Positions 23,747 to 36,285 of a stretch of 64,000 nt of DNA are shown here, piece after piece. The notes beneath the pieces were generated by a model. It saw only the letters and a program-made list of their open reading frames with translations. It had not been told where the DNA came from and searched no databases. Location: the NCBI RefSeq assembly GCF_001949145.1, contig NW_019091492.1, positions 133,920 through 197,919 on the forward strand, given 5' to 3'. The position numbers were made by a program, and so were the translations under genes. Source of the DNA: Acanthaster planci. Taxonomy: Eukaryota > Echinodermata > Asteroidea > Valvatida > Acanthasteridae. How positions within the stretch are numbered: position 1 is the first letter of the stretch; every line of letters begins with the position of its first letter.

Positions 23747-23860
23747 AGCCTTTGATCAAGGTGCTCGCGGCAAAGTGGATAGTCGCTCAAGAGCAAGGAG
23801 CTGGAGGAGGCTAGTTTAAGGCACCAAACCAGCGCACAAAGAAAGACTACATGACGTACC
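23747..23860 (+). repeat. Left inverted end of the 4.5 kb element
   Basis: Roughly 75-80 percent identical by eye to the reverse complement of 28205-28085. Similarity stops outwards at AGCC (23747) and inwards near 23865. Confidence 0.6.
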
Positions 23861-25620
23861 ACACGTATGCCTGAATTAACTATGCATACATGCCGTAGAA
23901 ATGCCGAGTGTGTTGTGGACTGTGCATGCTGCAAGCACCTTTAGAGCTTTGTTTTCAATGGTTAATCTAATGAGTCTAGTTGTGTCTTCTACGGTCAAGG
24001 GCCAGGTCTCGCTGCCATATTACAAACAAGACAAGTCTGGCTAACTTGGAAATTAACCTTTGCTGTCCATTATTTTAAGGGTGGCACCTTAACCTCCCTC
24101 CCGTCCCCCATCTCCTGGGTCTGTGGTTATGATGGTGAGGAGGAAGATGATGAGATTGATCATGGTAATGATGATGAAAACAATGATAAATTGACTAAGT
24201 TTGCTCAGTGTTTTAATTCATAATGCCAGCAAAACACTGACAGCATGGACAATACTGACATTGTGTGTCATCAACAATATTGTAATTTTTTTATTTATAT
24301 TAACTGTATTTAATAATGTTTTTAATTTAATTTGCATAAATTGTTTTGTTTTTATTTAATTTTTTATTTTTTTGTTAACAATAAATTCTTAAGTACTGCA
24401 TGCAGTTACTGTTGTGGATATTTATCAAACAAGCCTGAAGTACTCTTTCACAATACGTTTATGCAGGTGAAGCTTCAAGTAACTACTGTCAGTGGTCAAA
24501 CAGAGACTTAGAACATCCCTTTAAAACTTGGTGATGCTGCATATGCCTTGGGTAAAGGAGATTGAGTCACTGCCGTGAGAGAAGTTGTTCAGACACCAGG
24601 AATGGATAAACAACTGCGGGAATAAGTTACAGATCAAATAAACTCCGAATGTGCAGCTCTATATGTACCACTAAGGTTGTGTCATCTTTCCGTGACAGCA
24701 GCAAAGATGCCTTGCAGGTAAACAGAAGCAACAGCATGAGAATCTTTATCAAAGATCCGTAATTAATGGTAAAAGCAGAAGGCCATGTTTGTTTAATACT
24801 TTTTGATCCTCTTTTTTTATAAATGATTTTGTATTGCTTCCTTGCACTCTCCCTGCCCTCAAACTCTTATCTTAGCAAGTTACTAATCCCTTTGTGAATT
24901 GGCTCTAATGCAGTCCATGTAGATAATGTGTATCCATGGCCATGGCCTAATCTTATGAATCCATCCTTCACCTTCCCATAGAGCATGTTCGTGCTCTATG
25001 GTCTACCTTAATCCCAGTTAACAATTTGATACCAGTGAGTCATTAATAATTTCACATTTCAAGGCCTTGGTTCACATTTTCAGTTTATTTCATCCAACAT
25101 ATATTTTACAGTACTATAAATATGACTTTACAACTTTTTAGAAATTCTGAAATTGAAATGAATATGATGAACAGTCTAAAAAATATAGCACAAACATTTT
25201 TTTACACGTCATTGGGTGATGCACTCTTTAATAAATTGGTTAAACTCTTGAAATTTAAAAAGGCCACATACAAGTACACCATACCATTGGCCTGAACACA
25301 ATACTTAAAAGATACTCTAAGATGTTGCAACAATCTTGTTGTGTGAACAACCCCATGTGCATTTTTTTCTTTTTCTTTTCTTTTTTGGTCGAGACTAATC
25401 CTTAACCCACTTCTCACCATAATGGTTCCTGACTACCTTGATTTTTTCATGTATTTAGAAATGGTCTAATGAAGAACAGAACGAGAACCTCAGCAGAAAT
25501 CACCAACACTTCTTGCTTGTCTGAAAGCCACAGGGGTCAATCCTTCTGCCAAGAAGAGAAATAAGATGAAAACATACAAAAGTATCCAACCGGGCCTTAT
25601 GATACTGGTGGGCTCCTCTT

Positions 25621-26160
25621 TTGCAGGAATCGGTACATGCCCACCAAAGTATGACAGCATTCCAAGTCAGTAGAGGACGATGTGGCTCAAAACCTATAAA
25701 TCCTTTGAATGCAAGGTGTTTGAGTGTGAGCTACAAAACACTCCTGCAAAAACAAATTGACTTAGGAAAAAAATTTGATGAAGATGCCATACTGTGGAAG
25801 TGTAGGGTTCAGGAGGAGGCCAAAACAGAAAATGAAATAAAAGAGACACCAAAGAGGAATCCTAATGATGTGTCCTGGTTACATGCTCAATAGGGACAAT
25901 ATTGACTCGCGCATTAGACTTTGGCAAATGACAATATCGTCAGGCAACAAGGACTTGCATTATTTCCACCTCTTCTTGGCTGTTAAAAACTGGATTACAG
26001 ATTACAGTCTCTCTGATGATATTCCGACCAGCACGATACAAAATGTCCACTTGAATTTGTCAGTACTTTTTCCTCTTGCAGTGACAAGAAACATATTACT
26101 GCTATTAGTTGTCTATGGTAAAAAAAATAAGCCATTCCTTTCATGGTCAATTGCAGGCCA
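25621..26160 (+). pseudogene. DUF6589-like protein fragment
   Basis: The first frame contains INPLNARCLSVSYKTLLQ, then KFDEDAILWKCRVQEEA. After a frameshift near 25890, the frame reads RDNIDSRIRLWQMTISSG, NKDLHYFHLFLAVKNWI and SLSDDIP. The G/R-D-N-I-D block, the N-K-x-L/I-H-Y/W-F-H block and the preceding L-x-x-x-x-C-x-S-x-S pattern are features I associate with the DUF6589 family, which occurs in many copies in invertebrates and fungi and is probably transposon-borne. A frameshift and flanking stops make this a fragment. The rest of the domain was not recognised downstream. Confidence 0.55.
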
Positions 26161-26563
26161 AAAGTAGCCTGGTAGCAATTTTTTTTCCCAAGCCGGGAAT
26201 CCACGGAATATTGGGCGTATTCATGAGACTGGTAATTTACATAAACCTTGAATATTGCATTCCGTCCGCGGGCGTGCCTGGTTGTCAAGGGGTTTTTCGT
26301 TTGGCGGGACTGGTGTACTCTCTGTGATCCCGAGGAATGTCTGCGGTGCGGAATGGTTGGTCAATTTCATGATGCCACCATATATAGGCACTTCAAAGAG
26401 CTTAAACAATTCCTAATAAATATGAACAGGATATTAGCCTTGTCTGCTTGGGCACCATCAAAGCCACTTAAACCTTATCAAGAACGGAAAAGCACACCCA
26501 GATATGCTATTTCTGTACGTTCATTTTTTGGGGTATATGCCTCGTGAATAAAAAGAAAATGCA

Positions 26564-27960
26564 GGATTACACAATGACTCTAGTCTCGTCAATGAAGATT
26601 CCACACACAGTCTGCCAAGATTTGATCCATGTGCGTCCTCTTTTAAATGCAGTCTCGGGGCTCATAAAAAAAACTGACACTTCTTCATGTTTTAGACTGG
26701 CTTCATCTTGGTCACTCATCTCCCCAAGATAGACTGCAGAAATTCCCAACTTCTGGAGTGCTTTCGTTTGGGCTCTCATGAGGGACACCAGAGGAGAAGT
26801 GACCACCACTACACTGTTAGATGTGCTTGTTGATGCAGTGACGTTTTGCTGTTGCCTCTGAAGTAACAAAAAAAGTTTCATTCCAAACTTATAAGCACTT
26901 GAGGGAACTGCAAAGAAATGCAACTGCAAACTGAAATCAGTTTGTTAATTAAATATCCCTCCCTGTGTAAACCAAAACCCCCAAAAATGCACTGCTTTCA
27001 TGGACATGATGCCTGAAAGATGTCATGCATGCAACTCACTCAAAATTTTATGATATGAACCTGCACCAGTCCTCCTTCTGTCATTAACTGTACATGTATC
27101 TACCTGTCTAGATATATGTTTTTGTGTACATATAACACTTCCATAATGCCAGCCAAGATATCATGTACTATATTAATACAAAATGGACTGGGAAATATTT
27201 GGGACTCATGTTTTCTGAAGTGCGCACCACGTCTTGGGCCTAGCCTACTATACTAAGGCCAACAATTTTTTGTCAAACTTCATACACCTTAAGTGGTTTG
27301 AGTGGACTGGATCATAGGCCTAGCCAGGATTTTTTTAGACCCTATAATACTAGGCATAGGTCCCTACCCCAAAACTTTTGCCAGTTTCACTGTTTCAAAG
27401 AGAAGCAGTTTTTTTTTAACTAATCGACGGTCACACTTAAATATTAATAAAATATCTTAGTATTAAGTCGTAAATGAAGGTGTTGTGGATGATTTTTGAA
27501 GCATACACTTGAAGTTGCACAATGTGCTGGCCCATTTTTCGGACACTGGCTTTTCGGACTCTCGCGTGCACGTGAAAAGTAAAGCAGAAATTGTGTCAGT
27601 TTCTAAGCAGTACCATGCATTCCACCAGACATTCAGGATTAATTTCAGGGTCATAGAGTGCCAAATCTGACAATTGACATGATTTGCAGATTTGTACTTA
27701 GTAGGCCTAGCAAGAGTAGCATGTCGTGCATGTCTAGGCTACTTACGTTCATAAAGTCTTTACACAACGGTGTGGCCTGGTATATGAAACTTTTGCCATA
27801 TCCAGTTGGAAGATTGACAAATACATCCAGAACAGCCTTCATGGCCACCATTTGCTATGGTTTCAATGATCGGAATCCCAAGCTTCGGTGCTGCATATTT
27901 GAGGCAACTGCCGGAAAAGACACTATGTTGAATACGCACAGCCATTGAAATGATGAATAA
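26564..27960 (-). pseudogene. RecQ-like ATP-dependent helicase fragment
   Basis: The upstream part (27735-27900) holds the Q-motif region LKP-stop-Q and the Walker A segment NLPTGYGKSFIYQA at about 27780-27815, ending at a GTAAGT donor near 27744. The second part (26910-26564) begins after a TTTGCAG acceptor. It carries motif Ia (VVVVTSPLVSLMRAQ), GISAVYLGEM, VFFMSPETAF and the motif II start IFIDE, then a stop soon after. The in-frame TAG in the Q motif and truncation after motif II mean it is not functional. RecQ helicases unwind DNA 3' to 5'. Multicopy RecQ-like genes in invertebrates are often transposon passengers, and the inverted ends around this one fit that. Confidence 0.7.
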
Positions 27961-28084
27961 TTCATTACATGCATGATGCAATTCCACAACAGAGGCAATC
28001 ATTTTGATTGGTGGAGACTCCTCCATACACAGCTATCGTATCTGCTACCGAAATGTTGGCAAATATAAAGAAGGTGTGTGGGGT

Positions 28085-28205
28085 GTGGGTGCGGTTCCTC
28101 ATGTAGTCTTTTTTCGTGCATTGGTTTGCTGCTTAAACTAGTTTCCTCTAGCTTATCGCTCTTGAGAGACTATCCATTTCGCCGCAGGCACCTTAATCAA
28201 AGGCT
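28085..28205 (-). repeat. Right inverted end of the 4.5 kb element
   Basis: Reverse-complement counterpart of 23747-23860, for example GAGAGACTATCCATTTCG and CACCTTAATCAAAGGCT at its outer side. Confidence 0.6.
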
Positions 28206-28837
28206 GTGGGTTTACTAACAATGGCCACAATATGCCAAAGGCACTCATTTTTTAGTAGTTTTAATGTACACGTAAATGGATTTACTTGGCTTGGGGACAT
28301 TATAACCCAAAAAACAGAAGCAAGCACATGAAATTTTCATAAACTACACATTTGGTACACTGTAAGTACATGTAGGTGTATGTGTATTTGTTACCAAATC
28401 ACTTCAGGTTTAAAGATTTGCAAAGCTACTAAAATATCTTTGAATAAAAAGTGGTGTTATGGGGCTTGTTTTCCTGTAAGTATTAAAAGTGATGATGACG
28501 ATAACTGGAGACACAATCCACCTTGAGCAGAAGCACCTCTATCAGTTGAAAGAGAGCCATGTTGGTGAGGAATGTTCTTTTCTGTTGGTAGCTACATGAT
28601 TGCAATATGCACAATTATCATATGATCATTTGTGAACCAGTGAAGTGTTGCCTGAAAAATTGTGCCCTGTCTTGGTCATGCTTGGGGCTTGTAGAGACCC
28701 ACTTCGAAGGCATGTATCAAAGGCATTTAAACAGTAGTGACTTAAACTTCCTTTGGCAGTACCCACTGGGATCTCTAACCAACTCTGTTGCTATTCCAAA
28801 GTTTTGAGCATATGTGCATACTTGTACACGTACTTAC

Positions 28838-28964
28838 ATTCATTGCACATACAAGCGGTGGAGCATATGCGATGCCGATACCAATGCCCTGAAGTACACC
28901 ATACGTTAGAGCCATGAGTGTAAATGAATGCTTTATGGTGAAGAAAGACAGTAGTACGCCAAGG
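28838..28964 (-). CDS. OFA-like MFS transporter, exon 4 (helices 3-4)
   Basis: A 127 bp exon, acceptor TTTGCAG at 28965 and donor GTAAGT from 28837, entering in phase 2 and leaving in phase 0. It encodes GVLLSFFTIKHSFTLMA, then LTYGVLQGIGIGIAYAPP and LVCAMN. This is the end of helix 3 and all of helix 4. The G-x-G-x-G-x-x-Y-x-x-x motif (GIGIGIAYAPP) before the W-x-P of exon 5 is typical of OFA and monocarboxylate carriers. Confidence 0.9.
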
Positions 28965-29009
28965 CTGCAAAGAGAATGACCACATATTAAATGATGTAAG
29001 ACAGACACA

Positions 29010-29744
29010 ATAATTCATGAAGAAAATATGTTCACCTTTTCTTAATGTACAAGTATGTTCTTGAAGCTCAGGCTGCAATGCTAAGAATCCATCTGAGGTA
29101 CACTGACTCTGGGTCCTTGATCAATTTTGCGGTCACATTGGCACATTAACATGTGTATACATGAAGTATTCCAAAGCTCTGGGTGAATTTTATTTGGTGA
29201 GAGAAATCATTTGTTATTTAGCGAGTGAACTTTTCTCTCACAAGGACAAGTTTTTTCCAGCACTTCTGAATGCCTATTGAGGGTGTCAGTTTACATGTGA
29301 ATACATACATGTACTAGACCTGATCATAATAAAAAAACAACATCACAAAGGTCACAACCCAACCAAGATGTTTCACTGGACTAAAGGAGCGACTTGCTAA
29401 GGTAAGAATCAATAATTTACTCCTAACCTTAAAGTTCCTGTAATCTGTTACTCTAAACAAGAGTTGTGGATTTATATTACTAGAAGGTAATGGGATATTC
29501 CATAATACATGTATTCACCTTTTAGATCATCGTAACATTCTCTTTTATTCCCCCAATAACAAAGATTTTAACAAGAACTATTATACAATTTTTCATGAAA
29601 AGATATACAATTCTAAAACCTGCAATGCTGTATAAACAGCTATACCACTTCAAGTCAAAACATTTTACCAATATTACAAGTGATTCATTGACTAAATTTA
29701 ATCCATAAAAGCCCAAGTTTACTCATTCCTATTGGTCCACATTA
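29010..29744. other. Intron 3 sequence, nothing recognised
   Basis: AT-rich non-coding DNA between exon 4 and the hAT element. Confidence 0.4.
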
Positions 29745-32595
29745 ACGTTGTGCAAAATCGTCCCGAAACCGACTTCGGGTCAGGTCGGATTGGTTTTTAA
29801 AACATTTCAGTCGGATTGGGTCGGTTTTGGTTTTGTCTTTGTGGTTTTCAGGTTGGGTCGGGTTGGTTAAGCTATATCGTGAAAAAACCAAAATAAACCA
29901 AAAATAACCAAAAAACCTAAATGGGAAATTCACAAGATGAATTCACTTTTTCGAGCTTCAGATTACATGACCAAATTTCTATGTCTGTAGTGGCAGTAAT
30001 GCGTTACATCAAAATAAACAAGTAAACACAAACTGTACTAGTATTCTGAGTAGAGCAGAAATGTGGACGTGCACAGCTGTATACAAAAAAAGATTTTTTT
30101 ACAGGTGATGCTACATACAGGGCTGGGCTTCATCACTTGATTGATTGATATGGTATTCAAAATAGGGGTTCCGTCTTTATCTAGCAATCACTGTGGGACA
30201 GTCTGAAGTCCAAGTAGCATTACTAGTTCTGTGGTGTTAGATGGGGACAAACAATCGTCAAAAAATTTGGAGGGAAATGCTGATGCCTCTGTAAATAAAT
30301 GCCAGAGTGTCACATGGAAAGAAAGCTGACTTAAGTTGGAAACTGACTTTGGAAGGAATGGAATTAGTTCAACCAACCGGGAAAAAGGCAGCAATTTGGA
30401 GGAAATTCGAGTATCTCAGGGTGGTGGGAATGGATGAAATCATCACATCCTTTGCTGTGTGCTGTGAATGCAGTTGTGTATCAATATGACTCGAAAATGG
30501 GTAACTCAATGCTGAATTCCCATAAATGTTTCACAGCGAAGAGCCACGGACAGGGAACAGTTCTTAAAACCCAGATTGGTATAACTTCAAATCATCACGA
30601 CTCACTTCCTTCTTAACTGAGAACAGCTATGAATGAAGTTGCTGTTACATACTGTGCATTGTGCAACCCAACATGCAACCGCTGAGTATTTTTGAAGAAG
30701 ATGGGCTACTTGGGTTCTGCCAACATTGCTTTGACTAAGGGCAGTTTTAATGTTAGAAGTGAGCTGGCACATCACACTACGCCAGTGCCCACTCACCCAA
30801 CAAACACAATCAGCTTCATGATGAAATACTTCAAGAACTCGATCGTGCTGATGGAATAGCTTTGATTTGAATGGCGTAGGTTGTGCTGCACACCTTTATT
30901 AATCTTGTAGTGCAGGCTATGATGGGATCTGACAAAGCCCCAGAGGCTAGGAAACTCTTCACCGCTGGTAAAATAATCACAACACATGTGAAGAGAGCAT
31001 CACTACAAGTCAAGTTACCAAACAAAGTGAGCCAACACATTGGAACTCGAACACTCTTCATGCTGAACTCCATCTTGCAAAGCGTGGAATGAACTTTCTA
31101 AGACAATGGTCAACAGAAACAAAGCTGAGTACCTCACTGGTATGAGTGCCACCAAGTTGGAAGATGCTATTAATTTCCTCTAACCATTCAAAGATGCCTC
31201 TGACCAGCTAGAAGCCAACAAGTTTCCTTGTATTGTTTCAATACACAAAACTTGTGAAACATCTGCAACACAGTGATGATGACTCCAGTCTGATCCAGAG
31301 CATGAAGGCAGTTGGTTGAGTGGACTGTGGTTTACCTAATTACCTATTCATGAGGTTTTTTGAAAGAGTCTCTCCATCTGTTGCATACTTAATAGAAAAT
31401 ATGGGGGACCATGCAGAGGAATTAAAGCACACTAAAATGTAAGAAAAAATATCACGTCACAAGAGACACTCAAGTGAGTCCAGCACTGGCCAACAATGAT
31501 GACAATTATTTTGGGGGGCCTAAAGATGCATCAGCCAGTGAAAGAGAAAGAGTACTGAAAAAGCCAAAAATCCACATCTCTCTCATTCCTATCCCGCATA
31601 GTCAGAAATGTTTTCTCAGTTCCATCATCTTCTGCTACTTCAGAGAAGTTTTTTCTGATGCGGGCTTTACTGTTAGTAACAGACATACATGACTAAAGCC
31701 AGGTGCTTTTGATGAAACTGCTCTTCGTTCAATCAGCAAGCCACCTGCCACCATTTGCAGACGATGATGATGATGATGATGATTACTAATCAAGGACAGC
31801 CACTATCATTTTGCAACTTATTACCAATATCCAGTTTTGGAGTTTGGGGGAAACCACAAAAAGAAAATGAATGATTCCAGTCTGTCTCAATCAGGCTTAT
31901 ACCAAGTTAACAGGACTTTCAGGATATAAGATGCTTGTGTGCTTGTGATGATTGACGATTCTTCTTTTGGGACAAATGAGGCAGATAAAATAGACAAAAT
32001 TACACACATGTACGGGAATGTAGAAAACCGATTCCCCATACTGTATACTTTGTTTCGTGTAATCAAGAAGATGATTGCAAATCTTGTTCAACCAACAATT
32101 TCAATACATAACACATCTGAAAATACTTTGCTATCCAAACTTTTTAAAAAGGTTATTTCAGAACATGGCGATCTCTTTATATTTCCTGGTATTGGCGATG
32201 CACACAATGAAAAATCGTGAAGTGTGCAATTGCGCAGTTGAAATATTGAACAATGTGCATGGTTTGCACACATGCAGGAACTTTATAGCGCAGGTCACCT
32301 CGTTAAGACGTGAGACAATACGATTATGTATGACAAGTATATCCTTACCTATAATTATGCAATACTGGCATAAGTTCAGGTACAAAACGGATACAATTTG
32401 TATGAAATAAAGGATGATTAGCCCAAACCAGTTATTCAGATTTTGTCTGGTTCAGTTACGTTTTTGTCAGTTCGAGTTGGTTTTCCCCTGATTTCTTATC
32501 AGGTCGGATCGGGTCAGTTTGGAGAGTTCAGATCAGGTTTGGTTCGGATTTGGTTTATTTCTTTAATGTTTCATGTCGGTTTGGCTAGTCAACCC
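29745..32595 (+). mobile_element. Decayed hAT transposon
   Basis: The left end (ACGTTGTGCAAAATCGTCCC) is followed by clustered GTCGGATTGGGTCGG-type words up to about 29870. The right side, 32425-32595, has similar GGTCGGATCGGGTCAG words and ends in a degenerate inverted match (GTTGACTAGCCAAACCGAC in reverse). Between them is a plus-strand hAT transposase pseudogene. No 8 bp duplication could be confirmed because both ends are eroded. Confidence 0.55.
30307..31795 (+). pseudogene. hAT family transposase (ZBED-like), degenerate
   Basis: An N-terminal BED-type zinc finger remnant is visible as AAIWRKFEYL followed by VCCECSCVSI and a HKC (30390-30530). The middle catalytic region shows HVKRASLQVKLPNKVSQ, YLTGMSATKLEDAINFL, PFKDASDQLEANKFPC and DDSSLIQSMKAVG (30980-31320). 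The hAT C-terminal dimerisation segment appears as REVFSDAGFTVSNRHT (about 31640-31690), and the frame ends in an aspartate run encoded by a GAT microsatellite (31761-31785). Several in-frame stops and frame changes interrupt it. This order is that of ZBED/hAT transposases, which bind element ends and cut and paste DNA. Confidence 0.75.
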
Positions 32596-32599
32596 AATC

Positions 32600-33287
32600 C
32601 CATGCATATCATCAGTCCACAGCCTGTCACATGGGAGAGTCCTAGTCCAGCTTTCTGCAAGTATGTCATCCATTTAGGCCTTCTGTTTGTTGATGAAGCC
32701 CCAGTTAGTTGTCTTTACCCCATCTGCTGCTAACCTTTCCCTCACCATATCAGGCAGCTGAGAAACATTCAATTAACAATCAAAAACTGTTCTTGAAACT
32801 CAAAATAGGGCAGCACTTGCTGTGGGTATGGAGTCTCTATGTCTTCCCCTTAACATGGGTACCATTTGCTAAATAACAAAGAGCTGGTTGAATGGAAGTT
32901 GAGGAAAAATGGGGTTTCTTCACTTCTAACGAGGCTGTATGGCCCTTGAAGGACTGTGTGTCTTCTTTACTTATACTGCAGAGGGATTTAAAAATACTTC
33001 CCCAATACCTCATATATATATAATGGGCACAAAGCTGGTTTCATACGAGTCTTCCTGGTCTGAAGGTGCACTGCGTAAAGGCCTCGATGAGCATGGGGCT
33101 AATGGTCTTGCAATGTCTCTTTCATCATCCTTTTCCTCAGCAATGGCTGCCAAAAAGTGAATGGACAGTGAAGCCTCAACCCCTGGTGACTCGCATACAT
33201 GAATATGGTTTCCACAGCTGGGAGTACAGCTCAGCTATGCATTATGAAAATGTAGCAGAGACGCTAATTTTGTATTAAGTTATTCAT
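32600..33287. other. Intron 3 sequence, nothing recognised
   Basis: Non-coding sequence with short open frames only. Confidence 0.35.
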
Positions 33288-34150
33288 GCTGTACTCTGGC
33301 GTGATCGTGTGTTCCTTCACTCCTTTGTCCTTGTGTTTTCTCAGCTCAGTTTTGGCACGTCGAAATTCCCCTCCACGTGGCTGCGTGGTTGGGCGTGGTA
33401 AAGTTCCCTGAAATGCTAATGTTCAGAAACCTCAGACTTTGTAACTGTCACTCATTCGCCACAGATGACCGGGTAAGCACTTTCACGCACTCGGCTCTAC
33501 ACTCTGTACACATGACTTCTTATTCTGTATTTTACCTTTTTACACACGACCCTTAGATTCTTGCACACACGATTCTAGCTGGAAGTCATGTGACCCTTTG
33601 AGATGGAAGATTTTCATTGGTTGAGCTGTTCAGCGACGCTCATATTTTATTAATTCCTAAGCCTCTAGAATCCTATAAATAGAGCAGATTTTCCTTAGCT
33701 CGTCGGTCAGGTGCGGCGGACCAAACCCTTGTTGCGAGAACGGAACCTAACATAGTGCGGCGGTTGGACCCTTTCCGAGAGAAGTGCGATTGTAATCATT
33801 CTTATGGTGAAGAAATGTAGCCATATGAATGGCCAGCTAGTTTAGCTTGGACTGATGCGAGAGCAGCACGAACTAGCCCAGGGTGCTAGCGAGAGTCGTA
33901 GCGGCCCATCACCGCTACGTCCGAACCAATTGCCGGGCAAGACAACCCCATGTCACTTGCCACCCTTGCTAACTAGCCCCAGTCTTCCCTATCTCTATGC
34001 TGAGCCAATGGTACATAGTGCGGCAACTTTATCTTTGCGCTCATCACGTTGCGGTCTGAGCGGCAGTGCGGTCGGTACATACTGGCGCTGGCCCCGTCCA
34101 GTCCTCGCTAGTCACCTTGGTGGTGGTGGTGGTATTTAGCAAAGGTAAAC
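33288..34150 (+). promoter_or_regulatory. LTR-like promoter region with TATA box
   Basis: TATAAATAG at about 33675-33683 is followed about 30 bp later by CTCGTCGGTCAGGTGCGG, a plausible start region, then a GC-richer leader. The end is a GGT run and an ATTAAA-like polyadenylation word at 34166. A strong TATA box with a GC-rich leader in the middle of an intron suggests a solo LTR or a retroelement promoter. I could not define its ends or find a primer-binding site. Confidence 0.3.
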
Positions 34151-36285
34151 TTTAAGTAAAGTTTATTAAATCATTTTCCCAGTAACAGCAATGAAGTGCA
34201 TGCTGTTATGCTTTCATTGGCAATTGCAACTACAGACATTTTGAAACCACTTTCTTATCTAAGATGTTATAGCGGCCTCACCTTAATAATCTTCTTTTTA
34301 TGAGAGGCAACCAGACCCATCTCACACGGTCAATCCGGCGAGGCAACTCGCATCCCTTTCCCAGCCCACTCGCATCCCTTTTTTCACCAGCATTCAGCCC
34401 AGTCTGACACGGTCAATGCATGCTTTCGACACAATAAGTGGAAAATGTGACTTTAAAACTGTCCACAATTCAAGAAAGCCTTAATTTCTGCACATAGATC
34501 AAAATTGGTGACTCAGTCAACTGACTGCTATTTCAAATATAAAATTTGGATCATTGTTTTGCAAGAAAAATCCCAAATAGATTCCATAAATAGGGTCTTT
34601 GGGGTGAATGGAAACCAAACATCAAGAGTTGTACAATAATAAGCCACATGATGAATGAGAGCTTCAGATGTCAAATGTAAAAAATTTGAATGCCACTTTT
34701 AGTCACTGTCCGTTGTAATTACAATCGTCAATCGTCATTGCAATCGTGAGTTTGGCCAGTTTCTGATTTTGTTTTTGTAATCTGTAGCAAGATCCTAATG
34801 GAATTATTTTCTTGTATCTCTGTGAATAAAAATAAGTCACTCTTAATTCAAAACACTTTTTAAAAGCTTATTTGATAAAATATTGGACCCTTCATTAAAA
34901 CCTTTGACTTTACAAATGCATGTTTGGGGGCGGGACAAGTAACTGAGGCCCAGACAGCTTTATAGAATTTATGTCCCCAGCAGATTTCAAATATTTGGGT
35001 ATAGCAGAAACAGACCCTTTAGACGGCCTTTTGTGGCTTTTAGATAATTGATACAAGAAAAATTTCACTTATATTCCAATCCACGAGATATGTGTGTTTG
35101 ATTCTCTTTTTCCAGACAATGTACCGGTAGTTAGACGGTTATTTAAAAAGTCTGTTTCCTGTCTATTTTCTTTCTATCTTTGTTTAAATTAATTTCTGTA
35201 GTGGCGTAGTAATTTTTGGAACTTATCACATGTACAATCCACCAACACAAGAAACGTGTTTTGCCATTAATGAACAAAATGAATGCCAGGCACAATTGTA
35301 TCATCGACCAGTCATCCAAGGCTAATTAGTAAATCCGATCTTGTAACAGTATGATTGTTGATGTTTGCTATTAAACGGCTGCCACAGAGAAAAGGGAAAG
35401 CAGTTTATACAGGAAAATTGACCATGTCTTGAAAAGAGTATATATTATAAATCAATGCCACACCATGTACTATGGGGGCAATGTTCATGATAAAGATTGT
35501 ACATCAGCATGGTATATTAAAATCACTTTACAAATCCAAAATATTTTTTACAATCCTCTTTAACTTTTTGCTCATCACAAAAATGTGTGAGATGATTCCA
35601 CAGCCCATCCTCCCACCTCCAAAGTTGGGGAGATACCTAACCTACCCCCTCAAGATTTGTGTAAATGATAAATATAAATTATTGGCAACAGTACTTTCCA
35701 ACATTGCTTTAGTCTAAGGCCCGGCCCTGGGAAACGCTGCGTCAATATTATGGAGGTGACTTGACCCATCACTGCTGCTATACCCATTTCACGTTGTTAA
35801 CCAATCAACTGTGGCAATTACCTGACCGCAAATAGCACGGGCTACTGCCCAAGGCAGCCTGCAACCCAACCCCCCCAGCTCTTTTTTATGACAAAAGCCG
35901 CAAAGCCCATTATAAAGAGTAAGTTAGGGCAGGATTAAGATACCAACTTTTAGGACAGTGTGCTGGTAATGAACCGCCACAACAAGTGTGGACGTATCTT
36001 ATTTCATCCGTACCTGGTCGAGCATTGTGTATGGTGTGTGCATTGGACTTACATTTACTGCACAGTGCAAAGTACATGTACATTGAGTTTGCATACTCCA
36101 TACTGGTCCGACCTCAAGGCAAAATGTTTTTATGTATCTTGCTGGGGAAACTCGAATTGAAAAATTCAATAATTGTGGCTTTAAAGGATTATTTTAAAGG
36201 AAGCTTCTATCAAGTTTTAACTGTAGTCTCCTCTCATAAAAAAGTATATATTGATTGCGAGGTTTGCATACATGTACCTTTATCG
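34151..36285. other. Intron 3 sequence, nothing recognised
   Basis: AT-rich non-coding DNA. Two CTCGCATCCCTTT words 26 bp apart near 34360 form a tiny direct repeat. No gene or element recognised. Confidence 0.35.

Larger units (their letters stand above)
23747..28205. mobile_element. Candidate Academ/AcademH-like DNA transposon with DUF6589-like and RecQ-like fragments
   Basis: The left end (AGCCTTTGATCAAGGTGC onward, about 23747-23860) recurs inverted at 28205-28085. Shared words include GACTATCCA, TGCTCTTGAG versus CGCTCTTGAG, AAACTAG and CATGTAGTCTTT. The inverted ends are about 115 bp long. Between them lie a plus-strand DUF6589-like fragment and a minus-strand RecQ-like helicase fragment, arranged tail to tail. 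As I recall, AcademH DNA transposons combine an Academ transposase with a superfamily 2 helicase. Equating DUF6589 with that transposase is an inference I could not check. Both genes are broken, so this copy is dead. It sits wholly within intron 4. Confidence 0.5.
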
